64,000 bases of DNA, from positions 1-64,000 of the forward strand of contig JAHQWL010000093.1 of the NCBI GenBank assembly GCA_029856155.1, read 5' to 3'. Under the pieces are notes generated by a model. It was not told where the DNA came from. It saw nothing but the letters and a program-made list of their open reading frames with translations, and did not search any database. The translations under genes and the position numbers were made by a program. Below, piece after piece: positions 46,321-55,980 of the stretch. The stretch comes from Promethearchaeia archaeon (GTDB lineage: Archaea > Asgardarchaeota > Lokiarchaeia > Sigyniarchaeales > SOKP01). The stretch's first letter is position 1. Each line of letters opens with the position of its first letter.

Positions 46321-46804
46321 ATATAAGGATTAAAGTGAATTACTTTATAATATTTTTTTTGGAAACCATAAATAGTGGAATGCATTATTTTTTTTACAAA
46401 TAAATTAATTTGAAATTTTAAAAAGTAATAAGGTCTTCAATCCAATTTTAATGATAAATTATCAAAGTAATAAGAGACGGAAAGGTTTAGGGAAAAAGTA
46501 CAGGAATTAATTGTGTGATTTTATTATTTTGTTCGAATATTATCACTTGAAAACCTCTTTTAGGCGTTTGACTTCTCTAAAAAAGAAAACTAAAGGAGAA
46601 TATAAATTGCATTTTAACTTTACTTTTTACTTTTTTTATATTTTTTAATCAAATCATATAAAAAATTATTCAAAATCCAAATTTAGGAGGATATACCTTA
46701 TCTATCAAGAAACTTTGACACGTATAAAGATTTACAATAAGTAATAAAAAGGATCATTTTTTTCTGTATTAAAAAAACGTAGAATTTAAACAAAGTGAGG
46801 TATA
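46321..46804. other. Intergenic region, no gene recognised
   Basis: 484 A+T-rich bases. A short palindrome TGATAAATTATCA occurs at 46452-46464, and SD-like AGGAGG at 46685-46690 has no usable start after it. I see no tRNA or other RNA gene. Confidence 0.45.
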
Positions 46805-46966
46805 TTGGACGCAAAATTATTTAAAAAAACTTTTCCTTACATTTGTGATGAATGTAAGCAATTCGCTCATACATTACACGATTTTTGTGATAAGTGTGGT
46901 GCGGATTCTTTAAGGAAAGCTCTTAATGATGATTATAAAAATCATAATAATTCAAAGAAGAAGTAA
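46805..46966 (+). CDS. Small zinc-ribbon protein, 53 residues
   Basis: Intact frame with CDEC near residue 14 and CDKCG near residue 28, a compact four-cysteine zinc-binding pair, and a basic C-terminus (KNHNNSKKK). The start is TTG 46805, with GTGAGG five bases upstream, a fair Shine-Dalgarno. Flanked by a minus-strand HAD and TPR gene, so it is a single gene. Likely a structural zinc ribbon that binds RNA or protein; function unknown. Confidence 0.6.
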   Translation: MDAKLFKKTFPYICDECKQFAHTLHDFCDKCGADSLRKALNDDYKNHNNSKKK

Positions 46967-47017
46967 CAGGATGGGCTAAATAAGTCAATTTTAATTCTCC
47001 TAAGTGTCATTTCATTT

Positions 47018-47929
47018 TTACTTTTTCTCAAAACTATTTAATTCTTCAAGAATGTTTTTATCCTGCAATCCCAGTGATTTTAAAAGAATTTTAAGTTGAA
47101 TAATGGCATTTTCAGCCCTTAATTCTTTAGCAATATGTAATGCTCGAATAAATTGATCCTTTGCTTCCTTAATTCTTCCCAAATAGAAAAGTGCTTCACC
47201 AACATATCCAAGACCTTTAACGATTAATTCCGCATAATTTGCATCAATTGCTACATTAGTCCCTTTCTTGAAATATCTTACTGCTTCTTCTAAGTTATTT
47301 TCCTTCTTTTGGAGAATTCCCAAATTGAAGTAAGTATTGATGATCCCTTTATCATCTTTAATTTCTTTAAAAACCTTTAATGTTTTCTTATATAATTCAA
47401 AAACCACATCCCATTTTTCATTGGTTTCATGGATGTAAATTAGATTTCCTAAGCAATCTAATAAGTTATAAATATCATTATTATCTGAACAAATCACACT
47501 ACAATCTAAAAAAATATCACATGCTTCATCATTTTGATTTAATTTTAAATAACTATTCCCAATTCCTTTTAAGCATGTGATCTGTTCATGAATTTGTTTT
47601 AATTCCTCATAAATATTATATGCTTTTTCGTAAGAGGCAATAGATCTATGATAATCACCTTCTTTATAATATAAAGTGCCTAACACACCATAAACTGCTG
47701 CTTGACCTAACCTATCTTTTTGTTTTTTAAAATGTTTTAAACAGATTATGTAATTTTTTTCAGAGTCTCTAAAATTCTCCAATTGCAATTGAATTAGAGC
47801 GATATCACTTAATTCTTTAATATAGTTTGAATTTTTACCAATTTCATCTAATTCTTTTAAATTTTCCAACTTTTTAGTTAATAAATGCCGTAATTCCTCT
47901 TTCTTGAGCTCAGTCTCATTCTCTGTCAT
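47018..47929 (-). CDS. TPR-repeat protein
   Basis: 303 residues with about six tetratricopeptide repeats from residue 40 on (LGQAAVYGVLGTLYYKEGDYH; IINTYFNLGILQKKENNLEE; LIVKGLGYVGEALFYLGRIK). The N-terminus is charged and helical. No zinc ribbon here, unlike the TPR protein at 44 kb. Protein-protein scaffold is the only supportable role. ATG start at 47929. Confidence 0.8.
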   Translation of the reverse strand: MTENETELKKEELRHLLTKKLENLKELDEIGKNSNYIKELSDIALIQLQLENFRDSEKNYIICLKHFKKQKDRLGQAAVYGVLGTLYYKEGDYHRSIASYEKAYNIYEELKQIHEQITCLKGIGNSYLKLNQNDEACDIFLDCSVICSDNNDIYNLLDCLGNLIYIHETNEKWDVVFELYKKTLKVFKEIKDDKGIINTYFNLGILQKKENNLEEAVRYFKKGTNVAIDANYAELIVKGLGYVGEALFYLGRIKEAKDQFIRALHIAKELRAENAIIQLKILLKSLGLQDKNILEELNSFEKK

Positions 47930-47968
47930 AAAAATAATTTAAAAATTGTATTACCTTTATTTAATTCC

Positions 47969-48403
47969 TTATAATATATCCTCTAAAATCTTAGCCGAAT
48001 CCTTTACATACTCAAGGCATTTCTTTTCAAAAAAATCATTTTGATCATAATATTCCCTTCCTTCAAGAGTACTAATTTCACATCCTAGCAGTTCCTTACA
48101 GTTTATAGAGCCATGAATTTTTTGAAATCGATTTGTAAATTCTCTTACAACCTCGTATGTTTTATCTCTCGCTTCTGTATCTCCACTTTCGCCCATACCA
48201 TATCTTAAGCCAATAACCATAAAAGCCCCAGACACAGCACCACATGTATTTTGCATACGACCCATTCCACCCCCAAATCCTGTAGCTAATTTTAAGGCTG
48301 TCTCTCTATCTATTCCATTTTGAGTGGCATAAGAGCTAAATACTGACTGAGCACAATTAAAATTTCCTCTAAAAGAAGAAATAGCTTTTTCTATATTAGA
48401 CAT
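47969..48403 (-). CDS. C_GCAxxG_C_C family redox protein
   Basis: 144 residues. The family signature is present: NCAQSVF near residue 17, TCGAVSGAF near 54-62, and two later cysteines in INCKELLGCE. Members are putative redox-active disulfide or cluster-binding proteins, often next to oxidoreductases. It is 39 bases downstream of nothing else on its strand and divergent from the radical SAM gene, 121 bases apart, which may share regulation. Biochemical function is not known for the family. Confidence 0.8.
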   Translation of the reverse strand: MSNIEKAISSFRGNFNCAQSVFSSYATQNGIDRETALKLATGFGGGMGRMQNTCGAVSGAFMVIGLRYGMGESGDTEARDKTYEVVREFTNRFQKIHGSINCKELLGCEISTLEGREYYDQNDFFEKKCLEYVKDSAKILEDIL

Positions 48404-48524
48404 TTCGTAAAAATTCTTTTTTTTATAAATATTGCAAATTAAAGGTATAAGAAATATAAAATTTCATATCTATTATATATCTAGTGATACAATAAGCAAA
48501 TAATTACTGGATAGAGGTAGCAAT

Positions 48525-49637
48525 ATGAAATTAAAAGCAAAATTATATGATAAACTAGATGATAAAAAAGTAAAATGTCATGTATGTGCCAACGAATGTA
48601 CAATACTTACTGATAAGGTTGGGATATGTAGAACAAGAAAAAATTTTGATGGAGATTTATACACATTAATTTATGGCTCAATGATATCATCTGGTAGTTT
48701 AGATCCCATTGAGAAGAAGCCACTTTATAATTTCTGGCCTGGTGCTACAGCATATTCAATTGCATCTATTGGATGTTCTTTTAAGTGCCAGAATTGTCAA
48801 AACTGGTCGATCAGCCAAGCAAATCCAACAGATAATGGAAAAAATGGATTTTTTGATCTTAAAGGTTATGAAGGTCGTGGAATGTCATTAGTCGAAATGA
48901 CACCCGAGCAATTAGAAAAAAGAGTTGTTAAGAGTGGAGCAAAGACTCTGGCTTATACTTATAACGAACCATTAATATGGCATGAATGGATAATAGACAC
49001 AGTCCCTCTCTTGAAAAAGCATGGTATTAAAACAATTTTAGTAACAAATGGTTATTCTACAGCTGAAGCAACAAAAGAGTTAATTGATGTAGGAATTGAC
49101 GCTGCAAATATCGATATTAAGGCAATGTCGGATGATTTCTATAAAAAAATTTGCGGAGTCACATCAGTTAAACCTGTTTTGGACACGGCTAATCGTTTTA
49201 AATCCAATGGAGTTCATGTAGAAATTACTAATTTAATAATACCCGATTTAAACGACAATAAGGAAGATATTCAAAAACTATGCAAGTGGATAGTGGATAA
49301 TTTAGGAAAAAATACTCCTATTCACTTTTCTGCATATCATCCTGATTTCAAAATGCCCTCAATGAAACATACTCCTTATGAAACCTTAGACATGGCTTAT
49401 AATATTGCTAAGGAAGTCGGTGTATATTTTCCTTACGTAGGAAATATAAGCCATGGGGAGGGAGGCAACACCTACTGCCCAAATTGTAAATTTTTATTAT
49501 TAGAAAGAAGGGGTTATAGTTTTAAAAAAATTAATGTAGATGATGATAATAAATGTCCTAATTGCTCTTATGAACTGAGTAATGATATTGTTGGTGAAAT
49601 AAACAAAAATCCTTCACATAGATTTTCTTTCTTTTAA
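48525..49637 (+). CDS. amrS: AmmeMemoRadiSam-type radical SAM enzyme
   Basis: Radical SAM protein, 370 residues, of the AmrS (formerly PflA-like) group. The 4Fe-4S site is CSFKCQNCQNW (CxxxCxxC). The N-terminus KCHVCANECTILTDKVGICRTR is a second cysteine-rich block typical of the group. The C-terminal YCPNCKFLL...CPNCSYEL is a four-cysteine rubredoxin/zinc-ribbon tail. NEPLIWHEW is also a group motif. AmrA (AMMECR1) and AmrB (Memo) are not adjacent. The reaction is unknown. ATG 48525, with GAGGTA upstream. Confidence 0.85.
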   Translation: MKLKAKLYDKLDDKKVKCHVCANECTILTDKVGICRTRKNFDGDLYTLIYGSMISSGSLDPIEKKPLYNFWPGATAYSIASIGCSFKCQNCQNWSISQANPTDNGKNGFFDLKGYEGRGMSLVEMTPEQLEKRVVKSGAKTLAYTYNEPLIWHEWIIDTVPLLKKHGIKTILVTNGYSTAEATKELIDVGIDAANIDIKAMSDDFYKKICGVTSVKPVLDTANRFKSNGVHVEITNLIIPDLNDNKEDIQKLCKWIVDNLGKNTPIHFSAYHPDFKMPSMKHTPYETLDMAYNIAKEVGVYFPYVGNISHGEGGNTYCPNCKFLLLERRGYSFKKINVDDDNKCPNCSYELSNDIVGEINKNPSHRFSFF

Positions 49638-49669
49638 ATTTAATAAAAGATAAAAAAAATTAAAAGGAA

Positions 49670-50341
49670 TTAGAAATAACCCGAAATGCTAACTCCAACC
49701 ACTAGTAGTAGAAATCCTTGAATGAAACAAAAGATTGAAAAGATCACTGCTAAAGGAGGCCAGGAAATTGCTTTTGAAAGGGTCATGAATACTTTTACGT
49801 AGAATTTAGCTGTAAGAGCTACTATTGCAAATACTATTATGAATATAATTGCTAAAACTATCTTTGGGTTAACGAATACCGCAATAACATCTACTACTTG
49901 TTGGGGAATAGCTAAAGCTATAATAATTACCACCAAAGTAGCAGCTAATACTCCAATTAAACTCGCAAGTGGTAGATCGTTTGCCGGTTTTACAAATGTT
50001 ATAACTCCAAAAATAATCAAGAGTATTGAAGTAAAAAGATTTCTACTATTTTCAGATGTAGCAGCATAATGTTCACTAGGTGGAATATCAAACATCAATC
50101 CCGCAACTCCAGAAATTAAAGCTAATATCCCCACTATGAATCCTATGTAAGTTATCGCTTTCAAGAATTTTGTAACATCAAAATCCCAGTCTTCCACCTT
50201 TCTTTTCTTAAAGGAATGTCTCCTTTTAGTCTCATAAGCCGCATATATTAACCACATAATCCCCAGAATGAGCATAAACCAGCCACCGAGTTTTCCTAGT
50301 GGTTTTAAAATATGTTCTGTAAAATCAAATTGAAAAATCAA
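49670..50341 (-). CDS. Hypothetical membrane protein, about six segments
   Basis: 223 residues dominated by hydrophobic helices near 12-32, 62-85, 105-120, 125-145, 155-180 and 195-220, with one basic cytoplasmic stretch after the first helix (ETKRRHSFKKRKVEDWD). No channel or transporter signature that I recognise. On the minus strand between the convergent AmrS gene and the glycerol-3-phosphate dehydrogenase gene. Confidence 0.6.
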   Translation of the reverse strand: MIFQFDFTEHILKPLGKLGGWFMLILGIMWLIYAAYETKRRHSFKKRKVEDWDFDVTKFLKAITYIGFIVGILALISGVAGLMFDIPPSEHYAATSENSRNLFTSILLIIFGVITFVKPANDLPLASLIGVLAATLVVIIIALAIPQQVVDVIAVFVNPKIVLAIIFIIVFAIVALTAKFYVKVFMTLSKAISWPPLAVIFSIFCFIQGFLLLVVGVSISGYF

Positions 50342-50450
50342 TTATTTTCACTCTTAAATGTAAATTTAGATTTGTTATTATATTGTATATACAAACTTAA
50401 AAATATATTTCAAAGGGAGTCCAATAATTCAAAATTAGAATTTGAAAGGA

Positions 50451-52136
50451 TTAAGTTATAAAAGAAACTGTTTTTTTAATGTAATCCATATAAAACTCAA
50501 TTTCTTGATTTTTTTTATTTTCATCCCATGAGTATTCTTTTGCCATTAATTCAGCAACTTTACTTGCTGCTTCAAATGCTTTTTTATGATCAACCCATAG
50601 AGCCATTTCTGTTCGTCTACAAAATAAATCAATTAAATGAGGCGTCAATTCATACTGTAATGCATAAACTACCTCAGCTTTTATAAAATTATTTTCTTCG
50701 ATAATTTTATCTCCTAATGAGACATCTTCTTTAATTAATTCTAATACTTTTATAGCACCTTTCCCATACTGGTGATAAATATGATCTGCAATATCATCTT
50801 CTATTTCCAGTTCCGAATGTTTTAGTTCTTTCTCCCAGTCATCTTTTCCTAGTCCAATAATGAAGGGTTGTTTACTAAAATGTTTTTCTCTAGCAGCATT
50901 AAGAAATAAATTTTTATTTTTTATATGATTAAACACATCTTCAGCCATTGCTCTCCATTCAGTCAATTTTCCCCCCGTAATCGTAAGTAATCCATCTTCA
51001 GAGAAAAATATGATGTGATTACGTGAAACTTCACTCTCGGATTTCTCTTTTTGCATTACCAGTGGTCTTATTCCAGCATATGTTGATAATATATTTTCAT
51101 ATCCTATCTGAGCATTAGGAAAATAGTATTTTGCAGATTCAATCAAGTAATCAGCGTCTTCTTTATCACAATAAGGATTTGCTAAATCTCCTTTAAAATC
51201 CGTATCAGTTGTACCAATTATAGTAAATTCTTTATTTCTTGGTAAGACAAAGAATGCTCTACCATCCGTTTTTGAGATTACTATAGCAGCGTTTCGATTA
51301 TTAATGTGTTTTCTTCTATATTGAATGTGAACTCCTTTTGTTGGTCTAATTAATGGATTAGGTATATCCTCGGGGTAAATACCAATTAATTGATCAGTCC
51401 ATATTCCCGTAGCATTTACTACTAATTTAGCTTTAACTTCGAAATCAATTTCATTTTCTAAATCAGTACATTTTATTCCAATAATTGTTCCATTATCCTT
51501 TATATAACCATTTACTTTACAGTAATTTACAGCAACTGCCCCTCGTATAATAGCTTCCTTAATTATTTCTAAGGTTAGCCTTGCATCATCTAGATTTGTG
51601 TCATAATATACTGCTCCACCTAAATTGCCCTCTCTAATATATTCTGGTTCTAATTCAAATATCTCTTCAGGTGAAACCATCCGAGATTTCTTATAATTTT
51701 TAAATTCTGAATCTTTATCACTTAAAAAGTCATAAACTTTCGTTGCACCTTTAATATCACGCTTTTTATATTTCCCTCCTTCTAACTCAACAAATAGGAA
51801 AGGAATTGGTCGTATAAGATGAGGTATATGAGCTCTCATCCAATTTCTTTCGTGTAAAGCCTCCTTTACCAAATCCAAATCTCCATGAGCAATGTATCTA
51901 ATACCTCCATGGCCAAGTTTCGAACTTCTTGAAGATGTTCCCGCAGCAAAGTCTTGCATATCAATACAAGCAACCTTTAATCCTCTCATTGAGGCTTCTC
52001 TTGCTATTCCTGCTCCTGTAATTCCCGCTCCTATAATTACAATATCATAACTAGTTTCTTGTAATTTTTTTATAATTTTATCTCTGTTCTTATAATTCCA
52101 AGTGTGATCAAATAATTTCTTTTCTAAATCTTCCAT
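50451..52136 (-). CDS. glpD: FAD-dependent glycerol-3-phosphate dehydrogenase
   Basis: Oxidises sn-glycerol-3-phosphate to dihydroxyacetone phosphate at the membrane. The FAD-binding motif is DIVIIGAGITGAGIAREASMRG at residues about 32-53, and the diagnostic SSRSSKLGHGGIRYIAHGD and LPRNKEFTIIGTTDTDF follow. The C-terminal DAO_C helical domain (YQYGKGA.. through CRRTEMALW) is present, making this the GlpD rather than the GlpA form; the C-terminal BFD Fe-S domain of GlpA is absent. 561 residues. G3P is the bacterial-type lipid backbone isomer, so presence in an archaeon suggests glycerol or bacterial lipid use. ATG at 52136. Confidence 0.92.
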   Translation of the reverse strand: MEDLEKKLFDHTWNYKNRDKIIKKLQETSYDIVIIGAGITGAGIAREASMRGLKVACIDMQDFAAGTSSRSSKLGHGGIRYIAHGDLDLVKEALHERNWMRAHIPHLIRPIPFLFVELEGGKYKKRDIKGATKVYDFLSDKDSEFKNYKKSRMVSPEEIFELEPEYIREGNLGGAVYYDTNLDDARLTLEIIKEAIIRGAVAVNYCKVNGYIKDNGTIIGIKCTDLENEIDFEVKAKLVVNATGIWTDQLIGIYPEDIPNPLIRPTKGVHIQYRRKHINNRNAAIVISKTDGRAFFVLPRNKEFTIIGTTDTDFKGDLANPYCDKEDADYLIESAKYYFPNAQIGYENILSTYAGIRPLVMQKEKSESEVSRNHIIFFSEDGLLTITGGKLTEWRAMAEDVFNHIKNKNLFLNAAREKHFSKQPFIIGLGKDDWEKELKHSELEIEDDIADHIYHQYGKGAIKVLELIKEDVSLGDKIIEENNFIKAEVVYALQYELTPHLIDLFCRRTEMALWVDHKKAFEAASKVAELMAKEYSWDENKKNQEIEFYMDYIKKTVSFIT

Positions 52137-52342
52137 CTATATCAGTTTGAAGAATTATCAAATCTAAATTAATTTTTCTTGATATGATCATTTTACTAAA
52201 ATTTTTATTATAACTTTTTTTTGAAAATTTAATTATTCATATGAATAATACATATTTTTGCGAAATGTAAAGATTTAAAATAAGAAATTAAGTTCTTATA
52301 TAAGTACAGCTAATTTTTGATTTAAAAAAAGGATATTATAAT

Positions 52343-52723
52343 ATGTCAAAATCTGGAAAAAAAAAAATCTTAATTGTAGATGATGCGCAGTTTATAAGAA
52401 ATCGGATTAAAAAAGTAATAGAAACAATGGAGTTTGCTGAAGTTGCTGGTGAAGCTTCAAATGGCGATGATGCGATATCTCTTTACAAAGAATTAAAGCC
52501 AGATTTGGTAACGATGGATCTGGTAATGCCCAATACTGATGGCATTAAAGCTATTGAAGAAATTATGAAATTTGATAAAAAAGCAAAAATTGTTGTAGTA
52601 TCTGCAATGGGCCAGGAGCTAAGCATTCTTGAAGCGACTGAAAAAGGAGCTAAGGATTACATAAAAAAACCTTTTAAAGAAGAAGATATCTACAGAACTA
52701 TTGAAAAATTTTTAAAAGCTTAG
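52343..52723 (+). CDS. CheY-like single-domain response regulator
   Basis: 126-residue receiver domain with no output domain. The acidic pocket is IVDDAQ, the phosphoacceptor aspartate is in TMDLVMPNTDG, the switch serine is in VVVSAMG, and the conserved lysine is in YIKKPF. The overall sequence is close to archaeal CheY. No histidine kinase or chemotaxis gene is in the window. A TATA-like and A+T-rich leader precedes ATG 52343; SD AAAGGA lies about 7 bases upstream. Confidence 0.92.
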   Translation: MSKSGKKKILIVDDAQFIRNRIKKVIETMEFAEVAGEASNGDDAISLYKELKPDLVTMDLVMPNTDGIKAIEEIMKFDKKAKIVVVSAMGQELSILEATEKGAKDYIKKPFKEEDIYRTIEKFLKA

Positions 52724-52750
52724 ACTAAAAATTGATTTCAAATTTTACTT

Positions 52751-53722
52751 TTAAAAATCTTTTAAAAGAGTGTTAAGAATTAAAGGCATAGAATAAATAT
52801 CATAATAATTATGTTCAATTATTTCCTTTATTAATCCAATATATCTTTCAGAATTTTCCTTATATTTTCGATAGCATAGACCAACAAGATTACTTGGTAA
52901 TGTATTATCTCTTGTCCATCTCAATAGTTTTTCTTCCATATTCGTTAAGGAAAATTTATCATATTGTCCTTTGTATAAGCGACGACAATGATGATAGAGA
53001 TCTATATGATGGAATTTCGTATTATTTTTTTCATATGGGGAATCTTCTTCAGAGATCATAGGATTTTCATCAAAAAAATATAAAAATCGATTTGATAAAT
53101 ATGGTATATCAAAGGTTTTTCCATTATAAGTAATGAAACATTTAAAATTCGGAAGTATTTTAGTTTTCAGATGTTCATAAATTGCTATTTCTTCTTCAAG
53201 TTCTCTTGCGAAAAAGAGATGGATTTTAAAGTTGCCATTTTTAAAGAAGCCAATCCCGATTAGGATAACAGGGCTATCAATTATCCCTAAGGTCTCAATA
53301 TCTAAAAACAAGAAATCTTCAATTTTAAAGCAAAAACTTACATCCAAATCATTAATATATCGATTCTTTGTTAGAGTTTTATAATCCTTATTTTTAATTA
53401 AGCTAATAATTTCATTAGCAGTTGCACTAAAATTTAAATTATATTTTAAATCTATTAGAGTTTTAATCCCTCTTCGATTTAATTTTTTTTCGATTAACTC
53501 TCCAATATAACTTACAGTTTTAAGGTTATATAACAATTTTTTCTGTGTTTTTAATAAATTAATTTCATTTGGTATATCTCTTTCCTCCCAAAATAATTCG
53601 ATGAACTCACCCATATCATTTTTAATAACACGATTATTTTGGTATAAATCTTCTAGTCGTTTACCACGATACTGTTCCACTAATGGTGTAATATCAAAAC
53701 GTTCGAATTTGTAGTAATCCAT
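52751..53722 (-). CDS. YprB-like RNase H-fold DEDD exonuclease
   Basis: 323 residues. DEDD-type motifs are FLDIETLG (Exo I), ITYNGKTFDIPYL (Exo II) and YYDIYSM (Exo III-like), with an intervening DLYHHCRRLY. The N-terminal 100 residues include a helix-hairpin-helix-like stretch IGELIEKKLNRRGIKTLIDL. This matches the YprB/predicted RNase H-like nuclease family (PF13482). Probable 3'-5' nuclease acting on DNA or RNA. The ATG at 53722 starts a conserved DRYYKF-like region. Confidence 0.8.
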   Translation of the reverse strand: MDYYKFERFDITPLVEQYRGKRLEDLYQNNRVIKNDMGEFIELFWEERDIPNEINLLKTQKKLLYNLKTVSYIGELIEKKLNRRGIKTLIDLKYNLNFSATANEIISLIKNKDYKTLTKNRYINDLDVSFCFKIEDFLFLDIETLGIIDSPVILIGIGFFKNGNFKIHLFFARELEEEIAIYEHLKTKILPNFKCFITYNGKTFDIPYLSNRFLYFFDENPMISEEDSPYEKNNTKFHHIDLYHHCRRLYKGQYDKFSLTNMEEKLLRWTRDNTLPSNLVGLCYRKYKENSERYIGLIKEIIEHNYYDIYSMPLILNTLLKDF

Positions 53723-53803
53723 TGTCTATAGTAAATCTAGCTATTTTATTTAATAATGTATTCTCTTAAGATTTATAATAAAAATGATAGTGTGGAGAAA
53801 ATT

Positions 53804-54445
53804 TTATTCAAATTTAAAAATATAAGTATTCATATTTTCTTTTCCCCAAGTTTCAGATGTAATGATTTCTTTCTCAAATTTAAGAAGTTTCAGACCTAAA
53901 GGAGAGAAAATATTCAGAATTTCTTCTTTAGAATATGGTCTGGAATACATATTTTCGCCTTTAAACTTAATGATCACATCATTATCTAGGTCAGCACCGT
54001 CTATCCATGGTCCGTTTAAGCAGAGATAGAAAAATGCTCCCTTTTTTAATGATTGAACAATTCTTTTTGCTGTTTCTTTGAATAATTGCGGATTAAGATG
54101 GAGCAGGGAGTACGAAGAGAAAATTCCATCGAATTCTTCGTTATAATTTAGATCTGTCATCGAAATATCTTTAAAATTAGCTTCAGGAACATTTTTTTGT
54201 GCTATTTTAATCATCTCTGAAGATAAATCAATACCTAATACATTGAATCCTTTCTCAATTAATAATTTAGAATATGGTAATCCTGTACCTGAACCCAAAT
54301 CTAAAATATACCCTTCTTTAGGAAGGAGTTCACAAAAATAGTTAAAAAGTGCATGAATTTCTTCATGGAATTCTTTGTTGTAGGTTTTAGCAACGTTATC
54401 CCAGGCTTTTTTATTAAGCTTTATGATATCCAATTTATCTTTCAA
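53804..54445 (-). CDS. SAM-dependent methyltransferase
   Basis: 213-residue class I methyltransferase. The SAM-binding glycine loop is ILDLGSGTGLPYSKLL, the acidic ribose contact is GIDLSSEM, and later motifs are FDGIFSSYSLLHL and KKGAFFYLCLNG. No extra domain, so the substrate is a small molecule or unknown. Convergent neighbours do not help. ATG 54445. Confidence 0.85.
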   Translation of the reverse strand: MKDKLDIIKLNKKAWDNVAKTYNKEFHEEIHALFNYFCELLPKEGYILDLGSGTGLPYSKLLIEKGFNVLGIDLSSEMIKIAQKNVPEANFKDISMTDLNYNEEFDGIFSSYSLLHLNPQLFKETAKRIVQSLKKGAFFYLCLNGPWIDGADLDNDVIIKFKGENMYSRPYSKEEILNIFSPLGLKLLKFEKEIITSETWGKENMNTYIFKFE

Positions 54446-54495
54446 GGTGATCAGGTTAATTTTATGTTAAAATAAAAGGAATGTCAGTTGTTTCT

Positions 54496-55788
54496 TTATT
54501 TTATAGTCTTAAAAAATCTTCTAGATTCAGCATCTCCTAGCACGTAATGGCTTCCACCACCATGAACCATACAGTATGCGTCAAGAAGTCCCATTTGATT
54601 GCAGTATTGCTCTGTGAAACCACGTCCTCCCATAGTTCTAAATAAATCAATGGAACTCTGAAATGCCAATTCACAAGTTTGAATTTTTAATCCCATTACC
54701 TGAGAAGCCATTATTTTAGAACTAGCTATTTGTGTTCGACTATCAATCTCCCGAGCGTAATTTATTAAAGCTGAAATGAATAAATTTGTTTGACGCATAT
54801 TTTCAGCAATTGGAAATCTTATAATCTGATATTCATGTAATTTATGCTTGAATTGTTCGCGTTGAAGGGCAAAACTATGGGAGAAGAATAGTTTTTTAAT
54901 GCAATCACCTATAGCTTCTGCACTGATAACTAATCTCTCTTCAGTTAATTGATGAAACATAATATCTAGACCATCCCCTTCGAGAAGATTTTCTTTTGGA
55001 ATTTCAACATCATTAAAGACTAATCGACTTACAAAAGCATCTCTCATTCCATACATTCTTGCTCTTGAAGATTCAAAATTATTCAAGTGTTGATGTTCTG
55101 TATCTACTATTATACCACCTAATCTTCCGCTATTTAACCTGCCATAAACAATAATATTATCTGCTAACATGCCATTAACAATAAAAAGTTTTTTTCCCTT
55201 TGCAATTACTTTATCTCCTTTATCATCGAGTTTTAATTCAATTCTTACAATATCACTACCAGCATTAAATTCTGTCATAGCAGAAGCGGCCATCAAACCA
55301 TATTTTACTACAGGGATAAGGTATTTCTCTCTTTGAAAATCATTGGCTTTATAATTCACTGGATTGCAATAAAGCGTTCCTCCTGCTAATCTGCCCATTT
55401 CAATACTCCAATTCCCACTGACATATCTATCACTATTTGAAGACCAAAAACCTCCACATAAGGCTAATGCAATAAGAGCGTTTCGTGTAACATTTCCAAC
55501 TTCATGTTCTTCCAAATCTATTACAGTGCTATAGTAGCCTTTTTCAGCCAATTTTTTCATAAAATTAGATACTATTTCACGTTTCTTTTCTTGAATTGGT
55601 TCCTCAGCCGAATAATTTAACTCTTCTAAGGTTTTCAAATGTTTTTCAAGATTTTCTTCTATATATTCAAAAAATTCAGCTAAAAATTCCTTTTCTTTTA
55701 CATTGAGTATTGGGTTATTTAATAAATCCAATTCAGGAATATTTCGACTTATTTCTATTTTTGGTAATTCCGGGAGTCTTGTATCCAT
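54496..55788 (-). CDS. Acyl-CoA dehydrogenase family protein
   Basis: FAD-dependent dehydrogenase fold, 430 residues. Characteristic blocks are YGLMAASAMTEFNAGSD, REQFKHKLHEYQIIRFPIAE and FRTMGGRGFTEQY. The usual catalytic glutamate near the C-terminus (YEGT) is replaced: here the motif is VHGGGSHYV. A glutamate in TEERLVIS sits at the position used by isovaleryl-CoA-type enzymes, so that subtype is more likely. Divergent from the thiolase gene at 55981, which shares its promoter region. Could supply enoyl-CoA substrates to the cluster that follows. Confidence 0.78.
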   Translation of the reverse strand: MDTRLPELPKIEISRNIPELDLLNNPILNVKEKEFLAEFFEYIEENLEKHLKTLEELNYSAEEPIQEKKREIVSNFMKKLAEKGYYSTVIDLEEHEVGNVTRNALIALALCGGFWSSNSDRYVSGNWSIEMGRLAGGTLYCNPVNYKANDFQREKYLIPVVKYGLMAASAMTEFNAGSDIVRIELKLDDKGDKVIAKGKKLFIVNGMLADNIIVYGRLNSGRLGGIIVDTEHQHLNNFESSRARMYGMRDAFVSRLVFNDVEIPKENLLEGDGLDIMFHQLTEERLVISAEAIGDCIKKLFFSHSFALQREQFKHKLHEYQIIRFPIAENMRQTNLFISALINYAREIDSRTQIASSKIMASQVMGLKIQTCELAFQSSIDLFRTMGGRGFTEQYCNQMGLLDAYCMVHGGGSHYVLGDAESRRFFKTIK

Positions 55789-55980
55789 AATATATAAGAC
55801 AATTTTCTTATGATTTTAAATTTTCTTCTCCATCAAATAGGATTTTATTCCCATCAATGTAAGTAAGTCTATTAGTAATCTTTTAATCAAAACAAAACAT
55901 AACAATAAAATATTAAATCTATTTGAAAATAAGATTTTTAAAAATTAAATTGATATATAATACCTAAAAGTGAAGATATA

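Noticed and set aside
46452..46464. Palindrome TGATAAATTATCA
   Set aside because: Short A+T-rich palindromes are expected by chance here and no promoter is placed relative to it.
46685..46720. AGGAGG followed by a possible gene
   Set aside because: No start codon with an open frame of useful length follows the SD-like sequence.
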